From assembly GCA_019637975.1 (NCBI GenBank), contig JAHBUR010000024.1:1-63249 (forward strand): a stretch of 63,249 nucleotides of DNA. Reading direction: 5' to 3'. Source of the DNA: Bacteroidota bacterium (GTDB lineage: Bacteria; Bacteroidota; Ignavibacteria; UBA10030; UBA6906). Of this stretch, positions 9,848-18,488 are shown piece by piece. The number at the start of each line of letters is the position of its first letter. Positions within the stretch are counted from its first letter, which is position 1. The position numbers were made by a program, and so were the translations under genes. The notes under the pieces are model-generated. The model was not told the origin of the DNA. It saw only the letters and a list, made by a program, of their open reading frames with translations, and ran no database searches.

Positions 9848-10495
9848 ATGCACATCACCAAAATCGAAAACCAGAAGAAGAACCCGTCACGCAAGAATCT
9901 GTTTGTTGACGACGAGTTTCTCATCGGGGTGAGTGCCGAAACTCTGCTGCGATTCGGCATCCGTACAGGCGACGAAATTGGTGAAGACAAGCTCAAAGCG
10001 CTCCGGGCTGCGGAAGAATTGCAGGGCGCAAAATCCGTTGCCCTCCGTTTTCTTTCCCGAAGGCAGAGAACGGAGAAAGAGGTCCGGGACAAGCTGCGTG
10101 AAAAGGAATTCGCCGACGAAGAGATCCGGCAGACAATCGAGAATCTTCGTGAACTGGGCTTTCTGAATGATGCGGAGTTCGCCCGCAGTTACATTTGCCA
10201 CCAATTGACAGTCCGGCCGAAAGGAACGCTGGCACTGAAGCAGAATCTCCTTCTGCTTGGTGTGAGGAAGGAAGTCATCGAGGCGGCATTAGACGAGACG
10301 TTCAATGAAACAAATCAGGAAGAAGCGGCACTCGACGCCGCCCGGAAGTTTTTACGCAAATCCCGAAAACCAACCGACGACCCGCGCAAAACACGGCAGA
10401 AGCTTGCTGCCTTTCTTGGCCGGAGGGGATTCACGTGGGATGTCATTTCAACCGTCATGAAGAATATTCCGGGGGAGAAAGCGGATGAAGAATGA
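9848..10495 (+). CDS. recX: Regulatory protein RecX
   Basis: A 215-residue helical protein of the RecX family, which binds RecA filaments and dampens strand exchange. The middle holds typical RecX three-helix repeats: FLSRRQRTEKEVRDKLREKE, then LRELGFLNDAEFARSYI, and later a third copy ending KLAAFLGRRGFTWDVISTV. It lies 3 bases downstream of recA, the usual place for this regulator, and is probably translated from the recA message. The first 40 residues are less conserved. Its stop overlaps the start of the next gene by four bases (ATGA). Confidence 0.92.
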   Translation: MHITKIENQKKNPSRKNLFVDDEFLIGVSAETLLRFGIRTGDEIGEDKLKALRAAEELQGAKSVALRFLSRRQRTEKEVRDKLREKEFADEEIRQTIENLRELGFLNDAEFARSYICHQLTVRPKGTLALKQNLLLLGVRKEVIEAALDETFNETNQEEAALDAARKFLRKSRKPTDDPRKTRQKLAAFLGRRGFTWDVISTVMKNIPGEKADEE

Positions 10496-11175
10496 ACAGA
10501 GTCGTCTTCGACATCGAAACCCTCGGTTTCCCTCTCGATACTTTTGATGAGAAGCAACAGGAATACCTGCTGAAGTTTGCCAAGACGGAGGAGGAACGAA
10601 GTGAAGCCATTCAGAAACTTGCCCTGACTCCACTCACCGGCCACATTATTGCCATCGGGATGTTGAATCCCGATTCGAAGCACGGCAAAGTCTGGTTTCG
10701 TTCGGACGAGCCTGATTCATTCACTTCCGATGACGGGCTTATTGAGTTTGTGCCGGCTGAAGAGAGGGAAATTCTTGAAGGATTCTGGGACGCAATTACC
10801 CGCTACGATCAATTCATCACGTTCAACGGCCGCTCCTTTGATTGTCCATTCGTTATGCTGCGTTCCGCCCTCCTTGGCGTGAAGCCGACACGTAATCTTC
10901 TCCCCTATCGTTACAGCCATCAAGAGCATTGCGACCTGCTCGAACAGCTAACGTTCTACAGCGCATTCAGAAAATTCAGTCTCGATTTCTACTGCAAAGC
11001 CTTCGCCATCAAGAGCCCGAAGAGTGACGGCATAACGGGACTTGATCTCGGCCCCCTGTTCGAAGCGGGACGTTTTCGTGACATCGCCGAATACTGCATC
11101 GGCGACGTGCAAGCCACGGCGGAATTGTATTTTCACTGGGTAAGCACTCTCGCCTTCGAGAAATCCCTCCATTAA
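10492..11175 (+). CDS. Predicted 3'-5' exonuclease of the DnaQ/PolB superfamily
   Basis: A 227-residue RNase-H-fold nuclease resembling the proofreading domain of family B polymerases. The three exonuclease motifs are visible: Exo I as D7-I-E9 in FDIETLGFP, Exo II as FITFNGRSFDCPF, and Exo III as YCIGDVQATAELY. These supply the acidic residues that bind two metal ions. No polymerase domain is attached. It overlaps recX by 4 bases, which puts it in the recA operon and suggests a repair role. Its substrate is not known for this family. Confidence 0.85.
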   Translation: MNRVVFDIETLGFPLDTFDEKQQEYLLKFAKTEEERSEAIQKLALTPLTGHIIAIGMLNPDSKHGKVWFRSDEPDSFTSDDGLIEFVPAEEREILEGFWDAITRYDQFITFNGRSFDCPFVMLRSALLGVKPTRNLLPYRYSHQEHCDLLEQLTFYSAFRKFSLDFYCKAFAIKSPKSDGITGLDLGPLFEAGRFRDIAEYCIGDVQATAELYFHWVSTLAFEKSLH

Positions 11176-11222
11176 ATTCTCTTCAGAAAACTATATTCGC
11201 CTTGCCACATGTAACTTTGGTT

Positions 11223-11248
11223 ATTATATTTGCGTAAGCGAATATAAT
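11223..11248. promoter_or_regulatory. Palindromic operator upstream of arsR
   Basis: ATTATATTTGC (11223-11233) and GCGAATATAAT (11238-11248) form an 11-bp inverted repeat with one mismatch and a 4-base spacer. It ends 17 bases before the arsR ATG, next to the AGGAGGG ribosome site. ArsR/SmtB dimers bind such AT-rich palindromes and leave on metalloid binding, so this is the probable autoregulatory operator of the arsenic operon. Confidence 0.75.
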
Positions 11249-11265
11249 TCAGGAGGGACATCTGC

Positions 11266-11658
11266 ATGAAAGAACTGGCAAAAATCTTCAAGGCGCTGTC
11301 GGATGAGTCGAGGCTCCGGATTCTCAACCTCATCTTCAGAAGCGGTGAAATCTGTGTCTGCGACATCGAGTCGATTACGGGATTCACGCAAACAAAGACA
11401 TCCCGCCATCTCTCCTACTTGCGGAATGCAGAACTTGTCGACTCCCGCCAGGAAGGGCTGTGGATGCTTTACTCCATCACAAAACCGAAGAACAAAGAAC
11501 ATGAACAACTGCTCGAATGTCTGAAGGCCATACTCCAGACCAACTCTGTTGCTTTGAAGGACGCGAAGGCACTGAACAAGAACATCAGCAACGGCTGCTG
11601 CACAACGTTTAACGTCATCAAGCCGGAGATAAAGCCGGCGGTTTTTGAACTCAACTAA
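11266..11658 (+). CDS. arsR: ArsR-family arsenic-responsive repressor
   Basis: A 130-residue winged-helix repressor. The helix-turn-helix region is CDIESITGFTQTKTSRHLSY, and a Cys-Val-Cys motif (C30, C32) lies at the start of the recognition region, as in the trivalent-arsenic site of classical ArsR. A Cys pair (NGCC) near residue 107 could add ligands. It heads the arsenic operon behind a palindromic operator. The strong AGGAGGG site 8 bases before ATG 11266 fixes the start. It probably represses itself and the downstream genes until arsenite binds. Confidence 0.92.
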   Translation: MKELAKIFKALSDESRLRILNLIFRSGEICVCDIESITGFTQTKTSRHLSYLRNAELVDSRQEGLWMLYSITKPKNKEHEQLLECLKAILQTNSVALKDAKALNKNISNGCCTTFNVIKPEIKPAVFELN

Positions 11659-11677
11659 CACAAGGAGGAATTCACTT

Positions 11678-12538
11678 ATGACAACGCAATTGGAATCTGA
11701 AACCAAATCATGCTGCGAACCAACGTGCTGCGAACCGGAATCCAGCACTGCTTCAACTCCGGTGACGGACGAACAGTTGAAGGGGACTATTCGGGAGAGA
11801 TACGGCGAGATAGCAGCGAAAGGCGGTTCATGCTGCGCTCCCGCTTCAGGCAGCGGGCCAAACTGCGGTTGCGGTACGGACAACTCCCTTGAAACAGTCT
11901 CCCTGCTCATGAATGATACATACACAAACGTTGATGAACAGATTGTACAGGCCGCGGATCTCGGACTTGGCTGCGGAACGCCTCTCGCTTTTGCGGAGAT
12001 GGAAGAAGGAATGACCGTCCTGGATCTCGGCTCCGGTGCAGGCATTGACGTTTTCCTCGCGGCAAAGAAAGTCGGGCCGACCGGCAAGGCAATCGGCCTT
12101 GACATGACCGACGAAATGTTGAAACTCGCCCGCAAGAACAAATTGAAATTGGGCATTGAGAATGCCCACTTCTGGAAAGGCGAGATTGAAGATATGCCGA
12201 TTGAATCGTCATCTATCGACCGGATTCTCAGCAACTGCGTCATCAACCTTGTGCCCGATAAAAGCAAGGCGTTCGCCGAGATGTATCGCGTCTTGAAACC
12301 CGGCGGCAAGTTCACCATTTCCGATATTGTTTCGATTGGCGAGATTCCGGCGGAAACACGCCGTGACCTCGAACTTTGGGCAGGCTGTGTATCGGGAGCC
12401 GTTGACAAGGAAGAGTATCTGCGGATTGTCCGTGAGGCAGGATTCAAGAATCTGACAATCGGAGCAGAGAAGAAATACTCGCTCAACCGGGAAGTTCCGT
12501 TCGGTTTGGTGAGCATAACGTTGACAGCACAAAAATAA
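11678..12538 (+). CDS. arsM: Arsenite S-adenosylmethionine methyltransferase
   Basis: A 286-residue class I SAM methyltransferase that converts arsenite to methylated, partly volatile forms. SAM motif I is VLDLGSGAGIDVF (about residues 114-126). Cys187 in LSNCVINLVPD and Cys237 in LWAGCVSG are the conserved arsenic-binding cysteines of the family. The N-terminus is unusually Cys-rich, with CCEPTCCEPE, a second CC pair and a CGC, which might pre-bind the metalloid. ATG 11678 has AAGGAGGAA 7 bases upstream, so I reject the longer frame from 11645. It lies 19 bases after arsR. Confidence 0.95.
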   Translation: MTTQLESETKSCCEPTCCEPESSTASTPVTDEQLKGTIRERYGEIAAKGGSCCAPASGSGPNCGCGTDNSLETVSLLMNDTYTNVDEQIVQAADLGLGCGTPLAFAEMEEGMTVLDLGSGAGIDVFLAAKKVGPTGKAIGLDMTDEMLKLARKNKLKLGIENAHFWKGEIEDMPIESSSIDRILSNCVINLVPDKSKAFAEMYRVLKPGGKFTISDIVSIGEIPAETRRDLELWAGCVSGAVDKEEYLRIVREAGFKNLTIGAEKKYSLNREVPFGLVSITLTAQK

Positions 12539-12539
12539 A

Positions 12540-12986
12540 ATGAATTTAAGCATCAGAAAAACTGTGCAAGCGGACTACGACTCTGTTACGAGACTGTTGG
12601 AATCCGCTTCACTGCCGACTCTGGGGGTGGCCGATCACTTCAGCAACTTCCTGGTTGCGGAAAACGGAAGCGGCATCGTCGGGGCAATCGGGCTGGAGGT
12701 GTATGACGATACCGGCTTGCTCCGTTCCGCTGTTGTTGATTCGTCACTGCAGAACAAGGGGGTCGGTTCGCTTCTCTACAACAATCTGATTGAGCATGCA
12801 AAGCAACTCGGTGTGCGGCGACTCATTCTTCTCACGATTACCGCTGAGAAGTATTTTGAGAAGAAGGGATTCAGAAAGATCAACCCGGATTCTGTCGCCG
12901 GCCCGATCAGGCAATCGGTGGAATTTTCGGGAGTGTGTCCCTCACACGCCGCTTGTATGGAACTCATTTTGAAGGAGGATGAATGA
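12540..12986 (+). CDS. GNAT acetyltransferase, ArsN2-like (arsenic resistance)
   Basis: A 148-residue GNAT-fold N-acetyltransferase. The acetyl-CoA loop is visible as LQNKGVGSLLYNNLIEHA, preceded by LLRSAVVDSS and followed by LILLTITAEKYFEKKGF. That order matches proteins called ArsN2 in arsenic operons. Members of the wider ArsN group detoxify organoarsenicals such as phosphinothricin-like compounds by acetylation; the substrate of this subtype is not settled. It begins one base after the arsM stop and overlaps the next gene by four bases (ATGA), so it is firmly part of the ars operon. Confidence 0.85.
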   Translation: MNLSIRKTVQADYDSVTRLLESASLPTLGVADHFSNFLVAENGSGIVGAIGLEVYDDTGLLRSAVVDSSLQNKGVGSLLYNNLIEHAKQLGVRRLILLTITAEKYFEKKGFRKINPDSVAGPIRQSVEFSGVCPSHAACMELILKEDE

Positions 12987-13273
12987 AACACGTCATCACA
13001 CGACATGATAACAGGATCGAGATTCAGTTGACGGGAATCGGCGACGACAGCAAATTCTTCGGGAGCGTAGACTCCTGCGCTCCGGTCGAAGATACATGCG
13101 GACCCGAGAAGTATCAAACACTGGATTCGCTTGCGACCCACCCGTTTTCCGACGGCGTCCGCTTTGAGCTGCGTGCCCGTGCCGATGCACAGCTGGATTT
13201 GGATGAAGCCGAACAGTGCCTCGACAATGCGATGGGGCGCATCATGGAGAAGCGGGAAGAAGCCTACGCATGA
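12983..13273 (+). CDS. Unknown 96-residue protein of the ars operon
   Basis: I do not recognise this family. The protein is 96 residues, acidic and soluble, with no signal peptide or membrane helix. It has two cysteines in a short stretch (SCAPVEDTCGPEKY, roughly residues 31-44) and one more near residue 78, spacing that could suit metal or metalloid binding. The C-terminal third is predicted helical. Overlap by ATGA with the acetyltransferase before it and with the arsC remnant after it shows it is translated as part of the operon, so a role in arsenic handling is likely but unproven. Confidence 0.7.
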   Translation: MKHVITRHDNRIEIQLTGIGDDSKFFGSVDSCAPVEDTCGPEKYQTLDSLATHPFSDGVRFELRARADAQLDLDEAEQCLDNAMGRIMEKREEAYA

Positions 13274-13356
13274 CAAGAGTTTCTATTCTCTGTACCGGTA
13301 ATTCTTGCCGTGTTGACACAGGAATACCTGAACATCATCAAGAACGCGATCATTGA
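13270..13356 (+). pseudogene. arsC: Truncated arsC (LMW-phosphatase type arsenate reductase) remnant
   Basis: The ATG at 13270 overlaps the previous stop (ATGA) and starts a 28-codon frame beginning MTRVSILCTGNSCR. CTGNSCR is the CX5R P-loop of thioredoxin-coupled arsenate reductases and low-molecular-weight phosphatases. Homologues continue SQMAEG and run to about 130 residues. Here similarity stops right after the P-loop arginine, near base 13311, and the frame ends at TGA 13354-13356. The rest of arsC is absent, so a deletion or rearrangement probably removed it. Without it and without an arsenite pump in view, the operon lacks arsenate reduction locally. Confidence 0.75.
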
Positions 13357-13970
13357 AAAGATCCAACAACTGCTGACAACGCCATCGGTCGGGTATCAAG
13401 AAATGAAGGACTCCTGTAGAGCCCCGCTCACGGTTAATCCTGATGAAGAACGCCCCTGCAGACGCGGGAGAAAGGACTCCGGCATCTGCATTCGCAACGG
13501 ACAGAGCATTCCGTTGGGACGCATTCTCGCTGACAGTCCCCATCCTCTGGTCTCTCATCTTCTATTCCCAGATCTGAGAAATAACTCAATTGGCCGAGTC
13601 AGGGCTGGTGCGCGCACTTGATGAGCGTGCCAACCGCTCAGTTCATTACGGTTATGGAAGGACGTGCTAATTCTGCGCGCATCGGGTGGGGCAACTTTGT
13701 CTCACACCTTCTATCCTCTTTTTCGAATATCTGATAATCTACCGCTTTTCTACCGGCTTCTGTAGGATTTGCTGAGCCATTTTGGCATCTACGGTTTGGC
13801 ATAACACGTGATGTGTTACGAATGCCGGCCCCACTACCCTTTCGGAATCGATAATCCAATTCTGTTGTCCGGCATCATGATACGGATACATACGGGCACG
13901 ACACATCAATGCCCGGAATTTGAAGATATGAATTTCACATACAATCACATTTCTTTCTATCGGAGGTATC
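13357..13970. other. Long gap after the arsC remnant
   Basis: About 610 bases with no gene I can support. Short frames exist, for example a plus-strand 44-codon frame at 13443-13577 ending in a hydrophobic stretch and a minus-strand frame at 13739-13972, but neither has a convincing start site or recognisable motif. The stretch probably holds sequence left from the event that truncated arsC, and the promoter of the next gene. A GGAGG site at about 13961-13965 serves that gene. Confidence 0.5.
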
Positions 13971-16900
13971 ATGATAGCATTGCGTAATTTGCTCCGCTAT
14001 TCACATTTCGCGACACGGCACGGGCTTATCGTTGTCATGGCAACCATTCTCATGAATGCAGCAGTCGCTCAGTGGACTACTCAAAGTCCGGTCCCGACCC
14101 ACCTCGATGTGCGAGGCGTTGGTGCCCCAACGCCCCAACGGGTGTTCATCGCAACGGATGATAACTTCTTCGACAATGGCGGTGCCCTGTTCGAGTCATC
14201 GGACGGCGGTACGGCGTGGATTCAGCGGGACATCCCTGTGAGCCTTGCCAATCCGCTTAACGGACTCTTCTTTCTCGACTCGCAAAATGGATGGGCATAC
14301 GGGAACGAGAACTACAGAACAACCGACGGCGGAACGACCTGGACCCAGCTTCCGTTTCTCGGCTCGACCTATTTTATGAAGTTCTATACTTCGACTTTCG
14401 GCCTGGCGACGGGGAACGGCGGCGGCTACATCAGCACCGATGGTGGCAATTCATGGAACCCTTCGCCGAATGGTATGTCAGCATTCGACTTCGCCGATGA
14501 CCAGATTGGCGTTGGGGTCGCTGACAGCATGGTCTTTAGAACTACCAACGGCGGAACAACATTTTCGCTCGTCCACATCGGCCCGGCGAGAGATGTTGTG
14601 TTTCTTTCGGGCACAGTCGCGGTTGGTGTCGGCGGCGGCGGGTTTATCAGGTCAACCAACGTCGGTGTATCATGGACACCCGGTGCAGCATCTATTGGGA
14701 GAACACGTCTCTTGCGTGTTTCGACTGACGTCGTACTTGCGTGGGGTCGAACAGGCGGCTTCCCAAATTATGATGACCGCATTCTCCGATCCACAGATGC
14801 AGGACAAACGTGGACTGATCTCGGCGAGGTAGTGCCGGCCGGCGTGTTCGCCATCGCTGCAGTTGATCCGCAGAATGTTGTTGCCTCTGACTACAACGGA
14901 AATATGTTCCGCTCCGGTGATGCAGGATTGAATTGGGTACAGACATTCACATCTCCCGGTCCGTCGCCGAGCTTTCTGAGCAGCGCAACGCTCGCTTTTG
15001 CTAATGCACAGACGGGCTTTTTCGGTTACGGTGCGGGCTTCGTCATCAAAACAACAGACGGTGGTGCAACTTGGTTTCAGATTTCGAGCGGAACGGGCAA
15101 TGCCCTCCAAGATATTGCCCGATTTCCTGACGGAAATATGATTGCCGTTGGTGAGAATGGTACACTCCTCACAAGCAACGGTATCTCGCCTTGGATTCTC
15201 CGCGAATCGTTTACGCAACTTGATATTGCGGCGATCGATATCATCAACGCGACTGACGCTGTCGTTGTCGACCAATCGGGTCAGGTATACAAAAGCTCCG
15301 ACGCGGGCGCTACTTGGATGGCTGCGCCGGCAAAGCCATCGAATCTATCGGCAGCACGGGATGTTCGTTTCACAACACTCCTCGACGGCTGGGTTATCGG
15401 GCAGAGTTTCAGTACGGGGGCATTGTACCATACAACAAACGGCGGCACGACCTGGACGCCCGTTCCCGATTTCCTCGGCGGCTATGTTGCCGTTGATGTA
15501 GAAGGATCGAACATTTGGGCGGCAAATGTCGGCGGACGCTTCTACCGGAGCACCAATAGCGGGGGAACCTGGATTCAGGGGGACCTTCCGGAGTCTCCCC
15601 TTCTTATCGGAGATATGGACTTCTTTGATGAAAACATCGGTTATGCAGTCGGGGCGTGGGGCCGGGCATTTCGTACCGAAGACGGAGGAAGTACCTGGCA
15701 GGCATTGCCCATGCCGAACAGCACCGATAATTTCACCGACATTCACCTTCTCGGCCCGAATGAATTCTGGCTCAGCACAAACACAAACGCCGCTTACTAC
15801 ACCGCCACAGGCGGCCATAATTGGGCAGTGCTGAACATCGGCTCGGCAGGATTCGGCTCGTTCGCCGCAATTGCGGCAAGCCCCTCCGGGAGCGCATGGG
15901 TGGTGGGAGATCAGGGATATATTGAATACTTCGCAGGACCGCCGCCGCCGCCATTAAACCGGCCGCCTGAGGCGTCGTTTACCTTCATTACTTCGGGGAT
16001 GACGGTACAATTCACCGACACAAGTGTCGATCCCGACGGGATTGTCATCGGTTGGTTTTGGCAATTCGGTGATGGGACAACATCAACGGAACGACATCCC
16101 ACACACACATTTACAGATCCGAATTCCTATATCGTCCGCCTGACGGTAACGGACGACGACAGTGCAACCGGCAGCAGAGGACGCATCGTGGTTGTGCAGC
16201 CCAATCCGGGAGGAACGTTCGGCAACTTTACCGAAGTGACGCCACTTGACTCACTCTTCGTTACTAACCAAGACGAAGATTTCTGGGTGATTACCACCGC
16301 GCCGGCCGACTTTGATGGTGATGGCGATATGGACATTGCAGTTCTCGGCTGGTACGTCATCTACAATCAAAGTGTGGAGGATCGTCTGATATTGCTGCGG
16401 AACGACGGTTTGGGAACAGAGGGCCGCTGGGCTTTCACACATATCAGCGTGCCGCTCGGAAATCTCACAGCCGGTTCATCTGACCTTGCCTGGGGTGACG
16501 TTGACGGCGATGGCGACCAGGACCTTGTAGTTGGCACCGATGGCCAGACTGTAATCTTCCGCAACGATGCAGGTACGCTCGTTCTTACAGACACGGAACT
16601 TCCCCCTTATTGGGAGTATAACGACCAGGCCGATTTCGATCTCCGTTCCATCACGCTTGCTGACTACGATAACGACGGCGACCTCGACCTCCTCATCCCT
16701 TCGGTATTTGAAGCCGGAAGATACCGCACCGCACTGATGCGCAACGACGGCCCGAACGGGACGGGCGGCTGGATTTTTACCGAAACCGATTCCGTTTTCG
16801 CCCCGACTACTCACGCGCAAAGCATGTGGGCTGACTTCGACGGCGACTTGGATCTTGATCTACTTCTCGTCAATATTGCCCCTTTAACGGACTACGGCTT

Positions 16901-18077
16901 CATCCGCCGTTACAGGAATGACGGGAACGGAGTGTTTGTTGCCGAAGATGTTCTCGGCCCACTGACGATTGAACATGGCGAAGCTCAATGGGGCGATTAC
17001 GATGCCGACGGTGATCTCGATATTCTTGTTGCAGGAAACCTCAAGGAAGTCGGCGGAACCTACACAGCCCGTGCTCTCCGCATTTACCGGAACACGAATG
17101 ACACGTATGACTCACTGGATGTCATTCCCTGTATTCCCTGCGAGGGGTGGTTCGATATGACCGCCGCAACATGGGCGGATTACGACAACGACGGAGATAT
17201 GGACATTCTTCTGGCCGGGACATACAACCCGGGCTCTCAAATCGACGGCCGCGCGAGGGTGTACCTCAATACAGGCGGCGTGTTTGCCGATACAGGGGGT
17301 ACGTTGCCTGCGCCACGGGCAAGCGGCGATCGCGGCGGCACCTTCTCTTGGTTTGACCTTGATGGTGACGGCGATCTGGACTATTTCATTGCAGGACAGT
17401 ATTTCGTACCGGGCGGAAATGGGCTCGTGGAAGCACAAATGCATGTGTACCGAAATGATGCGCCCGGACAGAATGCCCCACCTTCACGGCCGACAAATCT
17501 CGGCGCTGCGATGCACGACAGCCTTACCGTGACACTGACGTGGACGGCTTCAAGCGATGACCACACGCCGAGCGTGGCGCTTACATACGATCTGCAGCTT
17601 TTCCGGAACGGCGTGCCGATTGCGCTTCCCCGGAGTCTTCCGCAACCCGGTAACGTCAGCGCCGGCACGGAATGGCTGCTGACCGGCTTGCCGCAAGGCC
17701 AATACCGGTGGGCGTTGCGCGCGATTGATGCGGCCTATGCCGGAAGCGAGACTGCAACGGGAGAGTTCGTTATCGGCGGTCCGACGACGGTGGGGACGGA
17801 AGACAATTTGCCTCGTTCGTTTGCACTCGAGCAAAACTACCCCAATCCCTTCAATCCAAGCACCACAATCGAGTTCGCTCTCCCGCACACGAACTTTGTA
17901 ACATTAACGCTCTACAACATTCTTGGTCAGGAGGTAAGAACTCTCGTCAGCGAAAGGATGGACGCGGGTACGTATCAAGTGCAGTTCAACGCTGGAGGTT
18001 TGCCGAGCGGAGCGTACATCTACCGGCTGCATGCCGGAGGTTTCGTCCAGACCCGGAAACTTCTCTTGTTGAAATAA
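13971..18077 (+). CDS. Secreted multidomain surface protein with type IX sorting domain
   Basis: A 1368-residue exported protein. The first 34 residues are a signal peptide (HGLIVVMATILMNAAVAQ). Residues about 40-650 hold YCF48/sialidase-like propeller repeats, seen as recurring TTDGGTTWT, STNSGGTWIQ and TEDGGSTWQA strings. A PKD domain follows near 670-745 (FTDTSVDPDGIVIGWFWQFG). Residues about 755-1150 carry FG-GAP/VCBS repeats with calcium-binding loops such as DFDGDGDMD and DYDNDGDLD. Next comes a fibronectin type III-like domain. The last 85 residues are a type A sorting domain (NYPNPFNPST, then LYNILGQEVRTL), which directs transport by the type IX system and surface attachment. Ligand unknown. 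Confidence 0.9.
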   Translation: MIALRNLLRYSHFATRHGLIVVMATILMNAAVAQWTTQSPVPTHLDVRGVGAPTPQRVFIATDDNFFDNGGALFESSDGGTAWIQRDIPVSLANPLNGLFFLDSQNGWAYGNENYRTTDGGTTWTQLPFLGSTYFMKFYTSTFGLATGNGGGYISTDGGNSWNPSPNGMSAFDFADDQIGVGVADSMVFRTTNGGTTFSLVHIGPARDVVFLSGTVAVGVGGGGFIRSTNVGVSWTPGAASIGRTRLLRVSTDVVLAWGRTGGFPNYDDRILRSTDAGQTWTDLGEVVPAGVFAIAAVDPQNVVASDYNGNMFRSGDAGLNWVQTFTSPGPSPSFLSSATLAFANAQTGFFGYGAGFVIKTTDGGATWFQISSGTGNALQDIARFPDGNMIAVGENGTLLTSNGISPWILRESFTQLDIAAIDIINATDAVVVDQSGQVYKSSDAGATWMAAPAKPSNLSAARDVRFTTLLDGWVIGQSFSTGALYHTTNGGTTWTPVPDFLGGYVAVDVEGSNIWAANVGGRFYRSTNSGGTWIQGDLPESPLLIGDMDFFDENIGYAVGAWGRAFRTEDGGSTWQALPMPNSTDNFTDIHLLGPNEFWLSTNTNAAYYTATGGHNWAVLNIGSAGFGSFAAIAASPSGSAWVVGDQGYIEYFAGPPPPPLNRPPEASFTFITSGMTVQFTDTSVDPDGIVIGWFWQFGDGTTSTERHPTHTFTDPNSYIVRLTVTDDDSATGSRGRIVVVQPNPGGTFGNFTEVTPLDSLFVTNQDEDFWVITTAPADFDGDGDMDIAVLGWYVIYNQSVEDRLILLRNDGLGTEGRWAFTHISVPLGNLTAGSSDLAWGDVDGDGDQDLVVGTDGQTVIFRNDAGTLVLTDTELPPYWEYNDQADFDLRSITLADYDNDGDLDLLIPSVFEAGRYRTALMRNDGPNGTGGWIFTETDSVFAPTTHAQSMWADFDGDLDLDLLLVNIAPLTDYGFIRRYRNDGNGVFVAEDVLGPLTIEHGEAQWGDYDADGDLDILVAGNLKEVGGTYTARALRIYRNTNDTYDSLDVIPCIPCEGWFDMTAATWADYDNDGDMDILLAGTYNPGSQIDGRARVYLNTGGVFADTGGTLPAPRASGDRGGTFSWFDLDGDGDLDYFIAGQYFVPGGNGLVEAQMHVYRNDAPGQNAPPSRPTNLGAAMHDSLTVTLTWTASSDDHTPSVALTYDLQLFRNGVPIALPRSLPQPGNVSAGTEWLLTGLPQGQYRWALRAIDAAYAGSETATGEFVIGGPTTVGTEDNLPRSFALEQNYPNPFNPSTTIEFALPHTNFVTLTLYNILGQEVRTLVSERMDAGTYQVQFNAGGLPSGAYIYRLHAGGFVQTRKLLLLK

Positions 18078-18253
18078 AGACATTTGTCCTCACGCTCTTT
18101 TGCGACGGATCTGAGGGGGATCAGGGTCGTCAGCCCGTCGCAGCGGATGAACGCACGCCGAAACGGACACAGGGGTTCGAGTGAACTTGCGCTACACGAT
18201 TGCTGTTTCTGGGTTCTCCATCGGGTGGTTGACAGACCTCGAACCCGTTCAAC

Positions 18254-18439
18254 CTACGGCGAAAACGCAGGAAGGGACGCTTCGATACGTATCAACTGAA
18301 AGTTAGTGGTGGAACCCGGGCCGTTGCCTTCAACGATCTTAGGCGGCGGCCCTCCGTTTACAAGAGACTCAATCTCCTGGCCGAGATACAGCGTGGAAAA
18401 TTCAGAAACGAGACCGGAAGACAGAAAATGGTGGAATAT
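18254..18439 (-). pseudogene. Possible gene remnant, 61 codons without a start
   Basis: Within the 410-base gap between the surface protein and the transporter gene, the minus strand has an open frame bounded by stops at 18440-18442 and 18254-18256. It has no start codon in a useful place, but its composition looks like protein (for example STLYLGQEIESLVNGG and KIVEGNGPG). I do not recognise the family. It may be the tail of a lost gene or chance. A 9-bp inverted repeat, GGGTTCGAG at 18173-18181 with CTCGAACCC at 18238-18246, lies beside it. Confidence 0.3.
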
Positions 18440-18488
18440 TCAACGGAGTAACCATACATTTACCAAGTAAGACATTTCACCAGCGTAA

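Noticed and set aside
13443-13577. Plus-strand 44-codon frame with a hydrophobic end
   Set aside because: No ribosome site and no recognisable family; kept only as a note on the gap.
13739-13972. Minus-strand frame of 77 codons before the surface protein gene
   Set aside because: Its start overlaps the ribosome site of the plus-strand gene, and no motif or leader supports it.
18084-18299. Plus-strand 71-codon frame after the surface protein gene
   Set aside because: Arg/Ser-rich composition without motifs or a ribosome site; looks like chance.
18078-18488. Riboswitch for nickel, cobalt or cobalamin before the transporter
   Set aside because: No conserved core of those riboswitches could be seen.
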